From an uncultured Rhodospirillaceae bacterium (GTDB lineage: Bacteria > Pseudomonadota > Alphaproteobacteria > Rhodospirillales > Casp-alpha2): a stretch of DNA of 64,000 nucleotides. The stretch is taken from the NCBI GenBank assembly GCA_913030825.1, contig CAJWCU010000001.1:1-64000 (forward strand). The letters run 5' to 3'. This document shows, in pieces, positions 53,356 through 61,949 of the stretch. A program made the translations under genes and the position numbers. Numbering within the stretch: the stretch's first letter is position 1; each line of letters starts with the position of its first letter. The notes under the pieces are model-generated. The model was not told the origin of the DNA and made no database searches. It worked only from the letters and a program-made list of their open reading frames with translations.

Positions 53356-54456
53356 ATGAGCCCCCGGAATTTCCTGATCCTGTTGGTTATCTCAGCCGCC
53401 GTCGTCGCGGCGGCGGCCGTTGCCGTCGTGATCCGGCCCGGCGATGCGGTCTACGCCAATCTGGGCGACCCGGTCGTCCCGGGACTGATCGACGATCTCA
53501 ACGATCTGCAGTCGATCCGCATCGAAAGCCAGGACGGCGGCGTTCTGACCTTCACGCGCACGGACCAGGATGCGACGGATGCCAGGGGCGCCAAATGGGG
53601 CATCGCCGAACGGGATATGTACCCGGTGAAGACCAAGCAGGTGAATTCGCTGGCCGTCCGGGTGGCGGAACTGACCTATCTGGCACCCAAGACGGCGACC
53701 CCGGAATTGTTCTCCCACCTCGAACTTCAAGACCCGTCGAAGCCCGGCTCGAAAGCCATCGGCCTGAAGATGACCGGCAATGACGGTCGCGTGATGGCCG
53801 ATATGATCATCGGCAAGGCGCGGAGCACGCTCGAGGGATCGGCCCAGGGCGGGACTTATTTCCGCAAACCCGGGGGCGAACGCGCCTGGTTTGCCAAAGG
53901 CTCGGTCGAGATCGGCAAGCTGATCTCGGAATGGATCGAGACCGATATCTTCGACATTAAGACCAAGCGTATCCGCCGGGCCGAAATTACCTATCCCGAC
54001 GGCGACTCCCTGGCGATCTTCAAGGACAAGGAAGAAGACCTGGATTTCACCTTGATCGGCGTGCCCGCGGGCAAAAAGGTGAAAAGTCGCTTCGCGGTCA
54101 ACGGCTTCGCCGCGACGATCGACGAATATAAGATCCAGGACGTGGCCCGCCGGGACAAGCATCCCATCGATCCGGCCAAGGCGACCAAGGTGATCTACGA
54201 GACGTTCGACGGCATGAAGGTGACGGCCTTGATCCAATTGCCGGAAAAAGACGATCCCTCAGCCACGCCCGCCGCCCGTCCGTCGGATAACCCGGAATAT
54301 TGGGTGGCGCTGACGGTCGAAGGCGGTGAAGGCACGGCCGAGGCTGATGACCTGCGCGCCCGCACGGCGCCTTGGGTGTTCCGCATTTCCGATTACCGTT
54401 ATGACGCCATCGCCAAACGCAAGTCGGACATGCTCGAGGACGCCGGCGGGTCGTAA
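53356..54456 (+). CDS. DUF4340-domain protein, last gene of the ABC exporter operon
   Basis: A 366-residue protein with an N-terminal membrane anchor (about residues 5-27) and an extracytoplasmic DUF4340-type domain. Family text is seen in the KWGIAERDMYPVKTKQVNSL and the KTKRIRRAEITYPDG segments. Such proteins accompany GldA/F/G-like sets in many proteobacteria. It follows the GldG-like gene by 19 bp. Function is unknown; association with the exporter is from gene order. Confidence 0.85.
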   Translation: MSPRNFLILLVISAAVVAAAAVAVVIRPGDAVYANLGDPVVPGLIDDLNDLQSIRIESQDGGVLTFTRTDQDATDARGAKWGIAERDMYPVKTKQVNSLAVRVAELTYLAPKTATPELFSHLELQDPSKPGSKAIGLKMTGNDGRVMADMIIGKARSTLEGSAQGGTYFRKPGGERAWFAKGSVEIGKLISEWIETDIFDIKTKRIRRAEITYPDGDSLAIFKDKEEDLDFTLIGVPAGKKVKSRFAVNGFAATIDEYKIQDVARRDKHPIDPAKATKVIYETFDGMKVTALIQLPEKDDPSATPAARPSDNPEYWVALTVEGGEGTAEADDLRARTAPWVFRISDYRYDAIAKRKSDMLEDAGGS

Positions 54457-54491
54457 CGACCCCGGAACTATTTTCCCTTTAATTCTCTCAT

Positions 54492-54507
54492 TGTGCTGCA
54501 CGTCACA
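54492..54507. promoter_or_regulatory. CRP-like box before the EAL protein gene
   Basis: TGTGC-TGCACG-TCACA matches TGTGA-N6-TCACA with one mismatch. It lies about 95 bp before the 54600 start. It could bind a CRP-type regulator, but no such gene with DNA-binding domain is in this window. Confidence 0.35.
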
Positions 54508-54599
54508 GAATAGCGGCGGCGCGGACCGCTACGCTCATCCCGGGTCGGCGGTTTGGGGGCCGCCCGTGGACCCGGGAAACGGGGTGAGGTAGGCTCGGT

Positions 54600-56333
54600 A
54601 TGAGACAGGGTGCAGCGCAGGTTTCGGGGGGCCGCATGGCGGATGCCAAGACGAACAAGCCGGCCGCGACGCCGGCAAAGCAGCGATCCCAAGGAAAGAC
54701 CGACCGGGAACGGTTCGTCGCCTTGGCCTTTTGCCGGGCCGATCTGTTGCTGGAATTGGACGGCGATTACAACATCGTCTTCACGGCGGGGGTGACGCCC
54801 GTGTTGGGGGCCACGCCGGAAAATCTTCAGGGCTCCTCGTTCTTCGATTTCGTGGGTCCCGAACACAAGGCCTATGCGGCCGACCTTTTGACCGGCGGCG
54901 GGCGGAACGGACGTCTTGAGGACGTCGTTCTCGATCTTCAAAGCACCACGGGCAAACGCATCCCGGTCGTGTTTTCTGGCTATCGGATGCCCGATTTCGA
55001 TGACCATTATTTCCTGGCGCTGAAGGTCGAGCCGGTTCGCAAGACCCACGTCCCGGCGGAAGACCTGATCGAGGATGAATGGTCGGGCTTGTTGGAGCGC
55101 GAATCCTTTACCCGCGCCGCCGTCGAACGCATCCAGGATTACGACCGCACCGGCGCCAAGGGGCAATTGACTTTCCTGCGCTTGGACAACGTCAAGTCCC
55201 TGGCTGAATCCCTGGGCGCCAGCGAGAAGCGAAATCTTCTCAATGCCGTCGGCAATATCCTGAAGTCCCATTCGCTGGGCGGCAGCACGGCCGGTCAACT
55301 CGATTCCGAAAACTTCGCCTATGTCCATGGCGACGACGTCGACCCGGAAGACGTCAACATGGAAGTCGAGGAAATCGCCCAGCAAATTCTGGGCGACAAG
55401 GCTGGCGACCTGGGCGCCCGATCCTCGACCCTGGACGCAGATGGCGCGGGCCTAAGCGAGGATCAGGTCGCCCGCGCTCTGGTCCACACCATGCAGCAAT
55501 TCTGCACCGGTAAGGCGAAGGTGCCGATCGACAAGCTGTCCGATGCGCTGGACGAGATGATGCAGGACACGGTGGAAACCGTGAAATTCATCAAGGACAC
55601 GACGGAGCGTTGCGATTTCGACCTGGTGTTCATGCCGATCTGCGATCTGCGCCTGGGCCGGGTCCATCATTTCGAGGCGCTGTCGCGGTTCCGCGATCAG
55701 ACGCGGGCCAAGACGACGTTCCAGATCATCACATTGGCGGAACAATTGGGCCTGATCGTCGATTTCGATTTCGCCGTCGTCCGCCAGGTCATGGAAATTC
55801 TGGGCCATATGTCGCGCCGCGGGCCGTTGCCGCCGGTGGCGGTCAACCTGTCGTCCCTGTCGCTGGCTGAACCGCAGTTCGTCGAGCGCCTGATCGGCAT
55901 TCTGGAAACCCGCCAGGACATGAACCGCCGGGTGATGTTCGAATTAACGGAATCGGCGGAGGCCGAGGACCTGGAATCGCTAAACAAAGTGATCCAAGAA
56001 ATCCGCTCGCGCGGGTTCCAGTTCTGCCTCGACGATTTTGGTGCCGGAGCGGCCAGTTTCGATTACCTGAACGCGTTGGACATCGACGTCGTCAAATTCG
56101 ACGGCCCCGTCGTGCGCCGCGCCTGCGCATCGGACAAGGGCCGCGACATGCTGTCGTCCATGGCCAAGATGTGTTCCGGCAACGGCGTGCATACGGTCGC
56201 CGAAATGGTCGAGGACGAAGAAGCCGCCAACAAACTGTTCTATTGCGGCATCGACTATGGCCAGGGCTGGCACTTCGGCAAACCGAACACGGATCCCTTC
56301 GCCTTCGCCGAGCGCTTCGTCGGCGCAGAATAG
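54600..56333 (+). CDS. PAS / degenerate GGDEF / EAL-domain protein
   Basis: A 577-residue cytoplasmic signalling protein. A PAS-like domain occupies about residues 45-150. A GGDEF-like region (about 165-330) has DSENF at 235-239, so cyclase activity is not expected. An EAL domain follows (about 335-575) with FEALSRF at 358, NLS, ELTES near 449, LDDFGAG near 478 and AEMVED near 534. The EAL glutamate and the later acidic residues are kept, so phosphodiesterase activity is possible. ATG 54636 has a better G-rich ribosome-binding site and is an alternative start. It converges with the 79-aa gene. Confidence 0.9.
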   Translation: MRQGAAQVSGGRMADAKTNKPAATPAKQRSQGKTDRERFVALAFCRADLLLELDGDYNIVFTAGVTPVLGATPENLQGSSFFDFVGPEHKAYAADLLTGGGRNGRLEDVVLDLQSTTGKRIPVVFSGYRMPDFDDHYFLALKVEPVRKTHVPAEDLIEDEWSGLLERESFTRAAVERIQDYDRTGAKGQLTFLRLDNVKSLAESLGASEKRNLLNAVGNILKSHSLGGSTAGQLDSENFAYVHGDDVDPEDVNMEVEEIAQQILGDKAGDLGARSSTLDADGAGLSEDQVARALVHTMQQFCTGKAKVPIDKLSDALDEMMQDTVETVKFIKDTTERCDFDLVFMPICDLRLGRVHHFEALSRFRDQTRAKTTFQIITLAEQLGLIVDFDFAVVRQVMEILGHMSRRGPLPPVAVNLSSLSLAEPQFVERLIGILETRQDMNRRVMFELTESAEAEDLESLNKVIQEIRSRGFQFCLDDFGAGAASFDYLNALDIDVVKFDGPVVRRACASDKGRDMLSSMAKMCSGNGVHTVAEMVEDEEAANKLFYCGIDYGQGWHFGKPNTDPFAFAERFVGAE

Positions 56334-56366
56334 TTCAAGAATCGAATGGGTCGGCCTGGGGGAGGG

Positions 56367-56606
56367 TTAGGACGCCTTGCCCTTGTAGGGGTTGTCGATG
56401 GCGTCGACGACCGATTGCAGGACTTCGCGCACCTGGGTCTCATCACAGCCCATGAGGATCGCATCCTCGAAGGCGTCCTGACAGTACTGTCGGATTTCTT
56501 CCAGGTTCTCGTTCAGGACCTTCAGCTTTTCCTCGCAGGACACGAGTTCGCCGTCCGGCTGCCGCCAGGTAATTCCCTGATAGATGGGTGAACGGGCAAG
56601 TGTCAT
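56367..56606 (-). CDS. hypothetical 79-residue protein
   Basis: A small acidic protein of unknown family. It has a helical central part (EEKLKVLNENLEEIRQYCQ) and two cysteine positions; no membrane segment. The start is ATG 56606 after a 133-bp gap from the CNB-TPR gene on the same strand. It is likely a real gene by frame and composition, but nothing about its role can be said. It converges with the EAL gene. Confidence 0.7.
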   Translation of the reverse strand: MTLARSPIYQGITWRQPDGELVSCEEKLKVLNENLEEIRQYCQDAFEDAILMGCDETQVREVLQSVVDAIDNPYKGKAS

Positions 56607-56739
56607 GCGGGTTGGGCCTCTGGTCCGTCCGTCATGCCGCCGGTCGGCATGGCTGTCTGCTGGGTCGAGGTGTAAATGTAATCCCTTCGCGGACCGGTTC
56701 AAGAGTCTTGGCGCGTAGGCGAAACCGAGGGCAGTCGGC

Positions 56740-58656
56740 CTAGCTGCCGTTGACGGCCTTGCCGTCGGTTCCGTCGTCATCGTCCGACGGTGCGTCATAG
56801 ACGCTCATGTCGCCCTCTTCCTCGTCGTCGTCATAACCGCCCTTCGGTTCGTCCGCGAGGTGGGGGGCATAGTCCTTCGGCTCCCACGGCAGGGGCGGCG
56901 GATCTTTCGGCTTGGCGATTTCCAGAAGCCTTTCGACCCGAGCCAGATTCTTTTCCGTGATCATCGTCAGGCGGTGGGCGCCGCGGGCTTCATAGACCCC
57001 CTTGGCCAGGGCGAAGGCCTCGCGGGCGGCTTCCACCTGCCCGGGGTCATGGGTCTGTTTCGATAGCATGAACAGGGCCGAGCCGAGATTGTTCTGGGTC
57101 GCCGCCCAAAGCATGGGTTGGTCCAGTTTGTGACGGACCTCCAAGGCGCTGGAACAGGCCTCGATCGCTTTCTCGAACAGTTCGACCGATTTCATCTGTT
57201 CGCCCAGGATCGCCGCCGCCTGGCCGATGCTGTTCATGACTTCGCCCCAGCGCATGGGATGATCGACCCGGTTAAAGACCTGCAGCGCCGCCTGATAATG
57301 GTTCAGCGACTTCTTCAAGAGGTCCTGATCCCCTTCCTGGGCGTCGATCCGGTAACAGATCTGCCCCAGGCGGCTTTGCAGGGCCGCCCATTCCTTGGGG
57401 TATTCCTCGCGGGTGAAATGTTCGGCTGCGGCTTCCAGATGCTGGGCTGCCTGGGCCAGGGGGCCCAACGGGCGGTCTTCCTCATCGGTCACCACCAATT
57501 GTTCCATCGCCGGGGCCAGGATCGGCAGGATGGCCCCCAGGGCGCGGCGCGCCACGGCACGGTGCAGGGCGTCGGCGTCCTCGGTCAGGCTATCGGCTGC
57601 CTGACCGTAGATATCGGCGGCCAGTCGGTAGCCTTCCAACTGGCCGGCCGGACCCGACAGCAGGGTCAGCAGATTGGCGAAGAACAGTCGGGCCACCAGT
57701 TTGTCCCGGTCGCCTAAGCCTTGGGCCTGCTCCAGGGCTTCCAAGGCGGGGGTCGCGCGCTCCATCGCTTGCGGCAGAACCTTGGCGAGGCGTGTCTTCT
57801 TGACGTCGGTCAGCGGCACCGTCGCGGCCAGCGCCACCGCCGCGACCAGTCCGGCCAGCGCATCGTCCAGCGTCGCGGGCAGGCTCAATGTCTGCGCCGG
57901 GTGGTACAGGCCCGGCGGGTCTTCGTTCTGAATCCCGAGCGGCAGGAAGCGCAGGTTCACCCGGCCGCCGCCCGGGGCCTCTTCGAACAACAGCAACAGA
58001 TCGGCTTCCGACTGCGCCAGGGCTTGGCGGGCGGCCCAATGCAGTTTGGTGAATCGATCTTCCGGCGCCGTGTCCTCGGGCACTTCGATGGGTTTCTTCA
58101 GGGGCCGGGCGCGCACGCCGTCCAGGTCGATGAAGGCGTCTTCCAGGACGATCTCCATGTCCGGCCGGTCGGTGTCGCCGCCGTCGAATTCCATGACCGT
58201 TTCCGTGGCCAGGCGCGCGATACGAATTTCGATGCGGGTCGGGTCGATGGGCTGGCTGGCTTCCTTGAGCTGGCGGAACCATCCGAACAGCGAAAACCGT
58301 CGCCGATGCTCGTGCCCCGCACCTTCCGGGCGGGGGGCGAGCGGCGCCAGAAGCCGGGCGAGGAAGCCGCCGCCCGATCCGGGCGGCGGGGTCTTGACCA
58401 TGGCCATGGCCTGTTGGTCGAGTGGGCGCAGGGTGACCGTCCCGGCGGCGATCGCGGTCGCCTGGTGGCGGCCGCGGCTGACGTCTTTTTCCCCCAGCGT
58501 CTTGCCGGGGCCCAGTAGGTCCAGATGCTTTTCCTTGCCATCGACGTCGGTCACCAGTTCGACCTTGCCCGCGATGATCGTGAAGGCGCGGGTCGCCGGA
58601 TCTCCCTCGCGGAAGATGATGTCCTTGTCGCGGAATTGTTGCTTCTTGGTGCTCAA
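56740..58656 (-). CDS. cyclic-nucleotide-binding (CRP-like) domain fused to TPR-like repeats
   Basis: A 638-residue protein. Residues about 5-95 form a CNB-type beta-barrel (IIFREGDPATRAFTIIAGKV, then LGEKDVSRGRHQATAIA as a phosphate-cassette-like stretch). No helix-turn-helix follows. A middle region of ~130 residues precedes a long helical repeat region (about 260-560), TPR-like by its regular helices with Trp/Tyr/Ala spacing. The tail is Pro-rich and very acidic. TTG 58656 is chosen; TTG 58689 would place a 13-bp tandem repeat inside the gene. It diverges from the lipid A deacylase gene. It may be a cAMP/cGMP-responsive scaffold; ligand and partners are unknown. Confidence 0.85.
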   Translation of the reverse strand: MSTKKQQFRDKDIIFREGDPATRAFTIIAGKVELVTDVDGKEKHLDLLGPGKTLGEKDVSRGRHQATAIAAGTVTLRPLDQQAMAMVKTPPPGSGGGFLARLLAPLAPRPEGAGHEHRRRFSLFGWFRQLKEASQPIDPTRIEIRIARLATETVMEFDGGDTDRPDMEIVLEDAFIDLDGVRARPLKKPIEVPEDTAPEDRFTKLHWAARQALAQSEADLLLLFEEAPGGGRVNLRFLPLGIQNEDPPGLYHPAQTLSLPATLDDALAGLVAAVALAATVPLTDVKKTRLAKVLPQAMERATPALEALEQAQGLGDRDKLVARLFFANLLTLLSGPAGQLEGYRLAADIYGQAADSLTEDADALHRAVARRALGAILPILAPAMEQLVVTDEEDRPLGPLAQAAQHLEAAAEHFTREEYPKEWAALQSRLGQICYRIDAQEGDQDLLKKSLNHYQAALQVFNRVDHPMRWGEVMNSIGQAAAILGEQMKSVELFEKAIEACSSALEVRHKLDQPMLWAATQNNLGSALFMLSKQTHDPGQVEAAREAFALAKGVYEARGAHRLTMITEKNLARVERLLEIAKPKDPPPLPWEPKDYAPHLADEPKGGYDDDEEEGDMSVYDAPSDDDDGTDGKAVNGS

Positions 58657-58666
58657 GAGCCGATGC

Positions 58667-58692
58667 CTGCCGCCAAAACCTGCCGCCAAAAC
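58667..58692. repeat. 13-bp exact tandem repeat upstream of the CNB-TPR gene
   Basis: CTGCCGCCAAAAC occurs twice in tandem (58667-58679, 58680-58692). Its length is not a multiple of three, which argues that it lies outside the coding region and supports TTG 58656 as the start. Confidence 0.55.
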
Positions 58693-58788
58693 TTGCTGTG
58701 GACCTTTCGGTCTCCGATTCCCCGCGTCCGGCGCTGGACCTATGCGAGGCTGTCAATTAAACAGAAAGAAGGTTTACCCTTGTTTAAG

Positions 58789-58798
58789 GCGAATTCGC
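58789..58798. promoter_or_regulatory. short palindrome in the divergent spacer
   Basis: GCGAATTCGC is a perfect palindrome inside a near-symmetrical TAAGGCGAATTCGCTTA. It lies between the CNB-TPR and PagL-type genes and might be an operator. Its function is not known. Confidence 0.25.
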
Positions 58799-58921
58799 TT
58801 AGACAAAGGGGGCGAAACCGCCTAAAGAACGGCGGATCGTCGACCGAAGAAGGCTTTGGGGAGCCGAGGCGTTTCCAACGCTTGTGGACTGTGCACGAGG
58901 ATAGGGTCAGGGGATCGTTCA

Positions 58922-59797
58922 TTGAACGTACTGAAGATGTTTTGTGGCGCGCTCATTGCGGTGTCGATGGTTATGTCGTTGGTCGTCATGCCGTCTGCGA
59001 GGGCGGGCAGCGTTTCGACCGGGTATGACATTCGCCTGCTGATGGGCAAAATGCATCCGTTCGCCGCCGCCCCGGCCAAGCGATGGGACCAGCCGAACTA
59101 CGCGCCGCCCGCCACGCGCGCCACGCCCGCTTATCAAGCACCGGCCTATCGTTCTCCGGCCCCGGCCCCTGCCGTTCGTCCGGTGGCCATGCCGGTCGCG
59201 CAGCCCCAGCCCGCCGCGCCGGTGCCTGCGGCCGCCGCTTCCACGGCCATGCCGTCGACGAAAACCGGCCCGCTTTGGCCTGGCGGCTCGGAATGGGGCG
59301 CGCGCGCCAGCTCGCGCGGCAAGCCACTCGGCGGCATTCTCGCCGAGGTGTCGATCGGCGCCCTGATGCACGATGAAGGACCGTTTTCCAACTCCAAGGA
59401 AGAGGGCTATGACGGGCATATCGAACTTCGCTTCGCCTCGCCCAAGTTCCTTGAGCTGATCTGGAGCCCGGAGCCCCATATCGGCGCCAACATCAACTCG
59501 AAAGGCGATACCAGCCAGGTCTTCGCGGGGTTGAGCTACGAATACCTGTTGTGGAAGGGGCTGTTCGTGGGCCTCAGCGTCGGTGGCGCCTATCACGACG
59601 GCGAAACGGACTCGCATCGGATCGACAAGAAGGACCTGGGCTGCCACCTGTTGTTCCGGGAATCCCTGACCATCGGCTGGCAATTGACCGAGCATCATAA
59701 GATCGCCGGGATCTTCGACCATATCTCCAACGCCAAGATCTGCGACCACAATGAAGGTCTGGAAAACGTCGGCGTCCGCTACAGCTACCGGTTCTAA
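58922..59797 (+). CDS. PagL-type lipid A 3-O-deacylase with Pro/Ala-rich linker
   Basis: A 291-residue outer-membrane protein. A signal peptide ends SARA. A ~70-residue Ala/Pro/Gln-rich linker follows (about residues 50-120), then a C-terminal beta-barrel. The C-terminus carries DHISNAK and NEGLEN with the H-x-S and a Glu 14 residues after the His. This reproduces the His/Ser/Glu triad spacing of Pseudomonas PagL (H126, S128, E140), and the chain ends in an aromatic residue (RYSYRF). It removes a 3-O-acyl chain from lipid A. TTG 58922 gives the best signal peptide; ATG 58937 is an alternative. Confidence 0.87.
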   Translation: MNVLKMFCGALIAVSMVMSLVVMPSARAGSVSTGYDIRLLMGKMHPFAAAPAKRWDQPNYAPPATRATPAYQAPAYRSPAPAPAVRPVAMPVAQPQPAAPVPAAAASTAMPSTKTGPLWPGGSEWGARASSRGKPLGGILAEVSIGALMHDEGPFSNSKEEGYDGHIELRFASPKFLELIWSPEPHIGANINSKGDTSQVFAGLSYEYLLWKGLFVGLSVGGAYHDGETDSHRIDKKDLGCHLLFRESLTIGWQLTEHHKIAGIFDHISNAKICDHNEGLENVGVRYSYRF

Positions 59798-59862
59798 GCC
59801 TGAGCTAAGCGTTTTAGAGGTTCATTAGATTTTTTGAGAATGGCCGTGCGGGCCAAGTGGGG

Positions 59863-61308
59863 TCAGCCGCGGCGCACCCGCGCGCGCAAATCGCGGCGCG
59901 TCTGATCCAGCAATCCCTGCCAATCGCCGCGCCGGTCGGGACGCAGAATCCGCAGGCTCGGATACCAGGGCGTGGCATCGCCCGTGGTGCCCCAGCGCCA
60001 ATCGGGCGAGGCCGGAGCGATGACCCAGGTTTCCTTGCCGAGCGCGCCGGCCAGATGGGCGGCGGCACTATCGACGGCGATGACCACATCCATCTGATCG
60101 ATATAGGCGGCAAGACCCGCCAATCCGCCGGCGCGGCGCGCCAGATCGATGATCAGGGCGTCGGACCCTTCGTTCTGCAGGTCCGCCGCCGCCGGGCCGG
60201 TCTGCAGGCTGAACAGAGTCACCCCGGCCAGACCCGCGAGATCGAGGAAGGGCGCCAGCCCCGGCGCGATCGACGCGTGGGCGGGCGGGCGTTCATCGGC
60301 CCAGGCGACGCCGACCTTCAGAAAATCGCCCCCGGGCGGCAGGCGGAACGCACCGGGATCGGGCGGTGAAAGGTAAGGGGTCGCCGACGGCACGCTGGTC
60401 GCCGTGGTCTTGAAAATCGCGGGCAGGGACAGCAGTGGCGCGTGCATGTCGAACTTGGGCAGGTCGGCGTCCTGGAAGACCAACTTGTCGACGCCCGGAA
60501 CGGTCGCCAGCAGATCGGCGAGCGCCGCCGGCGCTTCGAGCACCACATTGGCGCCCTGTTCCTTGATCATCGGGATGTAGCGCGCGAACTGGATGATGTC
60601 GCCCAAGGTGCCTTCGGATTGCACCAGGACCGTGCGGCCTTTGACCTTGGCGCCGTCCCAACGGGGCGTGTCGGCGCCGCGCAATTGGAACCGGCGCATC
60701 TGAAAGCGGGCTTCCAAATCCTTGAACCCGGCGGCGTATTCACCGGCCAGCAGCAGCGACCGCCCACGGTCCAGCTTGCTCGGCACATGGTTGGGATTGT
60801 GGCCGAGGGCGCGTTCGAAACAATCGAGCGCCTGATCCCGACGCCCCAGGTCGCGAAGCGCCACGCCCAGGTTGTGCAGGGTGTCGGGGTTCTTGGGGTC
60901 TAGGTGGACCGCCTGTTGATGGCTGGCGACGGCGGCTTCGAACCGGCCCAGGTCGCGCAGCACGTTGCCCAGGTTGGAGTGGGACGACGCATTGCGCGGA
61001 CGCAACGCGATGGCCCGGCGATAACAGGCGACGGCGGCCTCGGGCCGTTTGGTCGCGCGCAGTACGACGCCCAGGTTGTTATAAGCCTCGGCCATGTTGG
61101 GATTGAGGGCGAGTGCCCGGGTGTATTCCGGGATCGCATCCTGCAGGCGGCCGTTCCGCTGATGGTCGGATCCGATGGCGAACAGGCGCGCCGCTTCGCG
61201 GTCGCGCAACGCCGTGCGTTCTTCTTCAGGCAGAGAATCCCAAACTGCGCGGGCGTCGTTGACGTCCACCGGGGATTGTTCCGGGCTGGCGCTATCGTCA
61301 GCGGCCAT
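59863..61308 (-). CDS. TPR-repeat / glycosyltransferase-like protein
   Basis: A 481-residue protein. Residues ~40-190 carry four or more TPR repeats (NPNMAEAYNNLGVVLRATKR, then RNASSHSNLGNVLRDLGRFE). A C-terminal domain (about 215-470) resembles the GT9/GT41-type glycosyltransferase fold: QSEGTLGDIIQFARYIPM, VGVAWADERP, and VDSAAAHLAGALGKETWVI. No signal peptide. Glycosylation of protein or envelope sugar is inferred; the substrate is unknown. ATG 61308 is used. It converges with the PagL-type gene. Confidence 0.88.
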   Translation of the reverse strand: MAADDSASPEQSPVDVNDARAVWDSLPEEERTALRDREAARLFAIGSDHQRNGRLQDAIPEYTRALALNPNMAEAYNNLGVVLRATKRPEAAVACYRRAIALRPRNASSHSNLGNVLRDLGRFEAAVASHQQAVHLDPKNPDTLHNLGVALRDLGRRDQALDCFERALGHNPNHVPSKLDRGRSLLLAGEYAAGFKDLEARFQMRRFQLRGADTPRWDGAKVKGRTVLVQSEGTLGDIIQFARYIPMIKEQGANVVLEAPAALADLLATVPGVDKLVFQDADLPKFDMHAPLLSLPAIFKTTATSVPSATPYLSPPDPGAFRLPPGGDFLKVGVAWADERPPAHASIAPGLAPFLDLAGLAGVTLFSLQTGPAAADLQNEGSDALIIDLARRAGGLAGLAAYIDQMDVVIAVDSAAAHLAGALGKETWVIAPASPDWRWGTTGDATPWYPSLRILRPDRRGDWQGLLDQTRRDLRARVRRG

Positions 61309-61358
61309 TCATCCTCCAACATGCCGACGGATCATCGATCCGCAAATGGCATGATACG

Positions 61359-61377
61359 GGCGGACGCGCGGTCCGCC
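61359..61377. other. hairpin upstream of the TPR-glycosyltransferase gene
   Basis: GGCGGAC (61359-61365) and GTCCGCC (61371-61377) form a perfect 7-bp stem with a 5-nt loop, 51 bp before the TPR gene start. It may be a 5' leader structure of that gene or terminator of arsC. The remaining gap to 61561 holds no gene I can support. Confidence 0.3.
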
Positions 61378-61561
61378 ATCGCTTCGTCTATTCTGGCCTG
61401 GTCGCGCCCCGTTCCGGTGGTCTGCCGACAAGCCAGGAAGGTGATCAGTACCCTCTCTTCCCGGGGGCACATATTGAAGGCTCGCCCACAGAACCGCAAG
61501 CCTCGTAACCCCCGAAGATTACAAAAGAAGTCGGCGATGACAGCTGGTTGTCAGGTTCCGT

Positions 61562-61900
61562 TCAGACTAGTGCCAAAACGTTCTCCGGCGGCCGCCCCAG
61601 GACGGCCTTCGCGCCCTTGATGACGATCGGGCGCTCGATGCAGCGGGGATTGGCGATCATGCCCTTGATCAGGGCTTCTTCGTCCATGTCCTTGCTTAGG
61701 CCCTCTTCCTTGGCTTCCTTGGCGCGCAGAACCTCGGCCGCGGATTTGCCGAGCTTCTTCAAGATTGCCTTGAACTCGTCGGCGGTCGGCGGCGTGTCCA
61801 TGTACAGCACGATTTCCGGCGCGACGCCTTTGTCTTCCAGGAGTTGAAGGGTCTGGCGCGATTTGCTGCATTTCGGATTGTGATAGATGGTGATCCCCAT
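61562..61900 (-). CDS. arsC: ArsC-family arsenate reductase/Spx-like protein
   Basis: A 112-residue ArsC-type (glutaredoxin-fold) protein. The active-site cysteine lies in HNPKCSKSRQTL near residue 11. The C-terminal block IANPRCIERPIVIKGAKAVL includes the arginines conserved in ArsC. It reduces arsenate with glutathione/glutaredoxin in relatives. No ars regulator or efflux gene is next to it, so a general role or a paralogue (YffB-like) is possible. ATG 61900 is used. It follows mscS by 49 bp on the same strand. Confidence 0.88.
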   Translation of the reverse strand: MGITIYHNPKCSKSRQTLQLLEDKGVAPEIVLYMDTPPTADEFKAILKKLGKSAAEVLRAKEAKEEGLSKDMDEEALIKGMIANPRCIERPIVIKGAKAVLGRPPENVLALV

Positions 61901-61949
61901 GGTCGGGTCCTCCCTTTGTTGATTCGGCATGCCGATCGGCAGTCGGCGG

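Noticed and set aside
59816-59834. T-rich stretch after the PagL-type gene as an intrinsic terminator
   Set aside because: Six T residues are present, but I could not find a stable stem directly before them.
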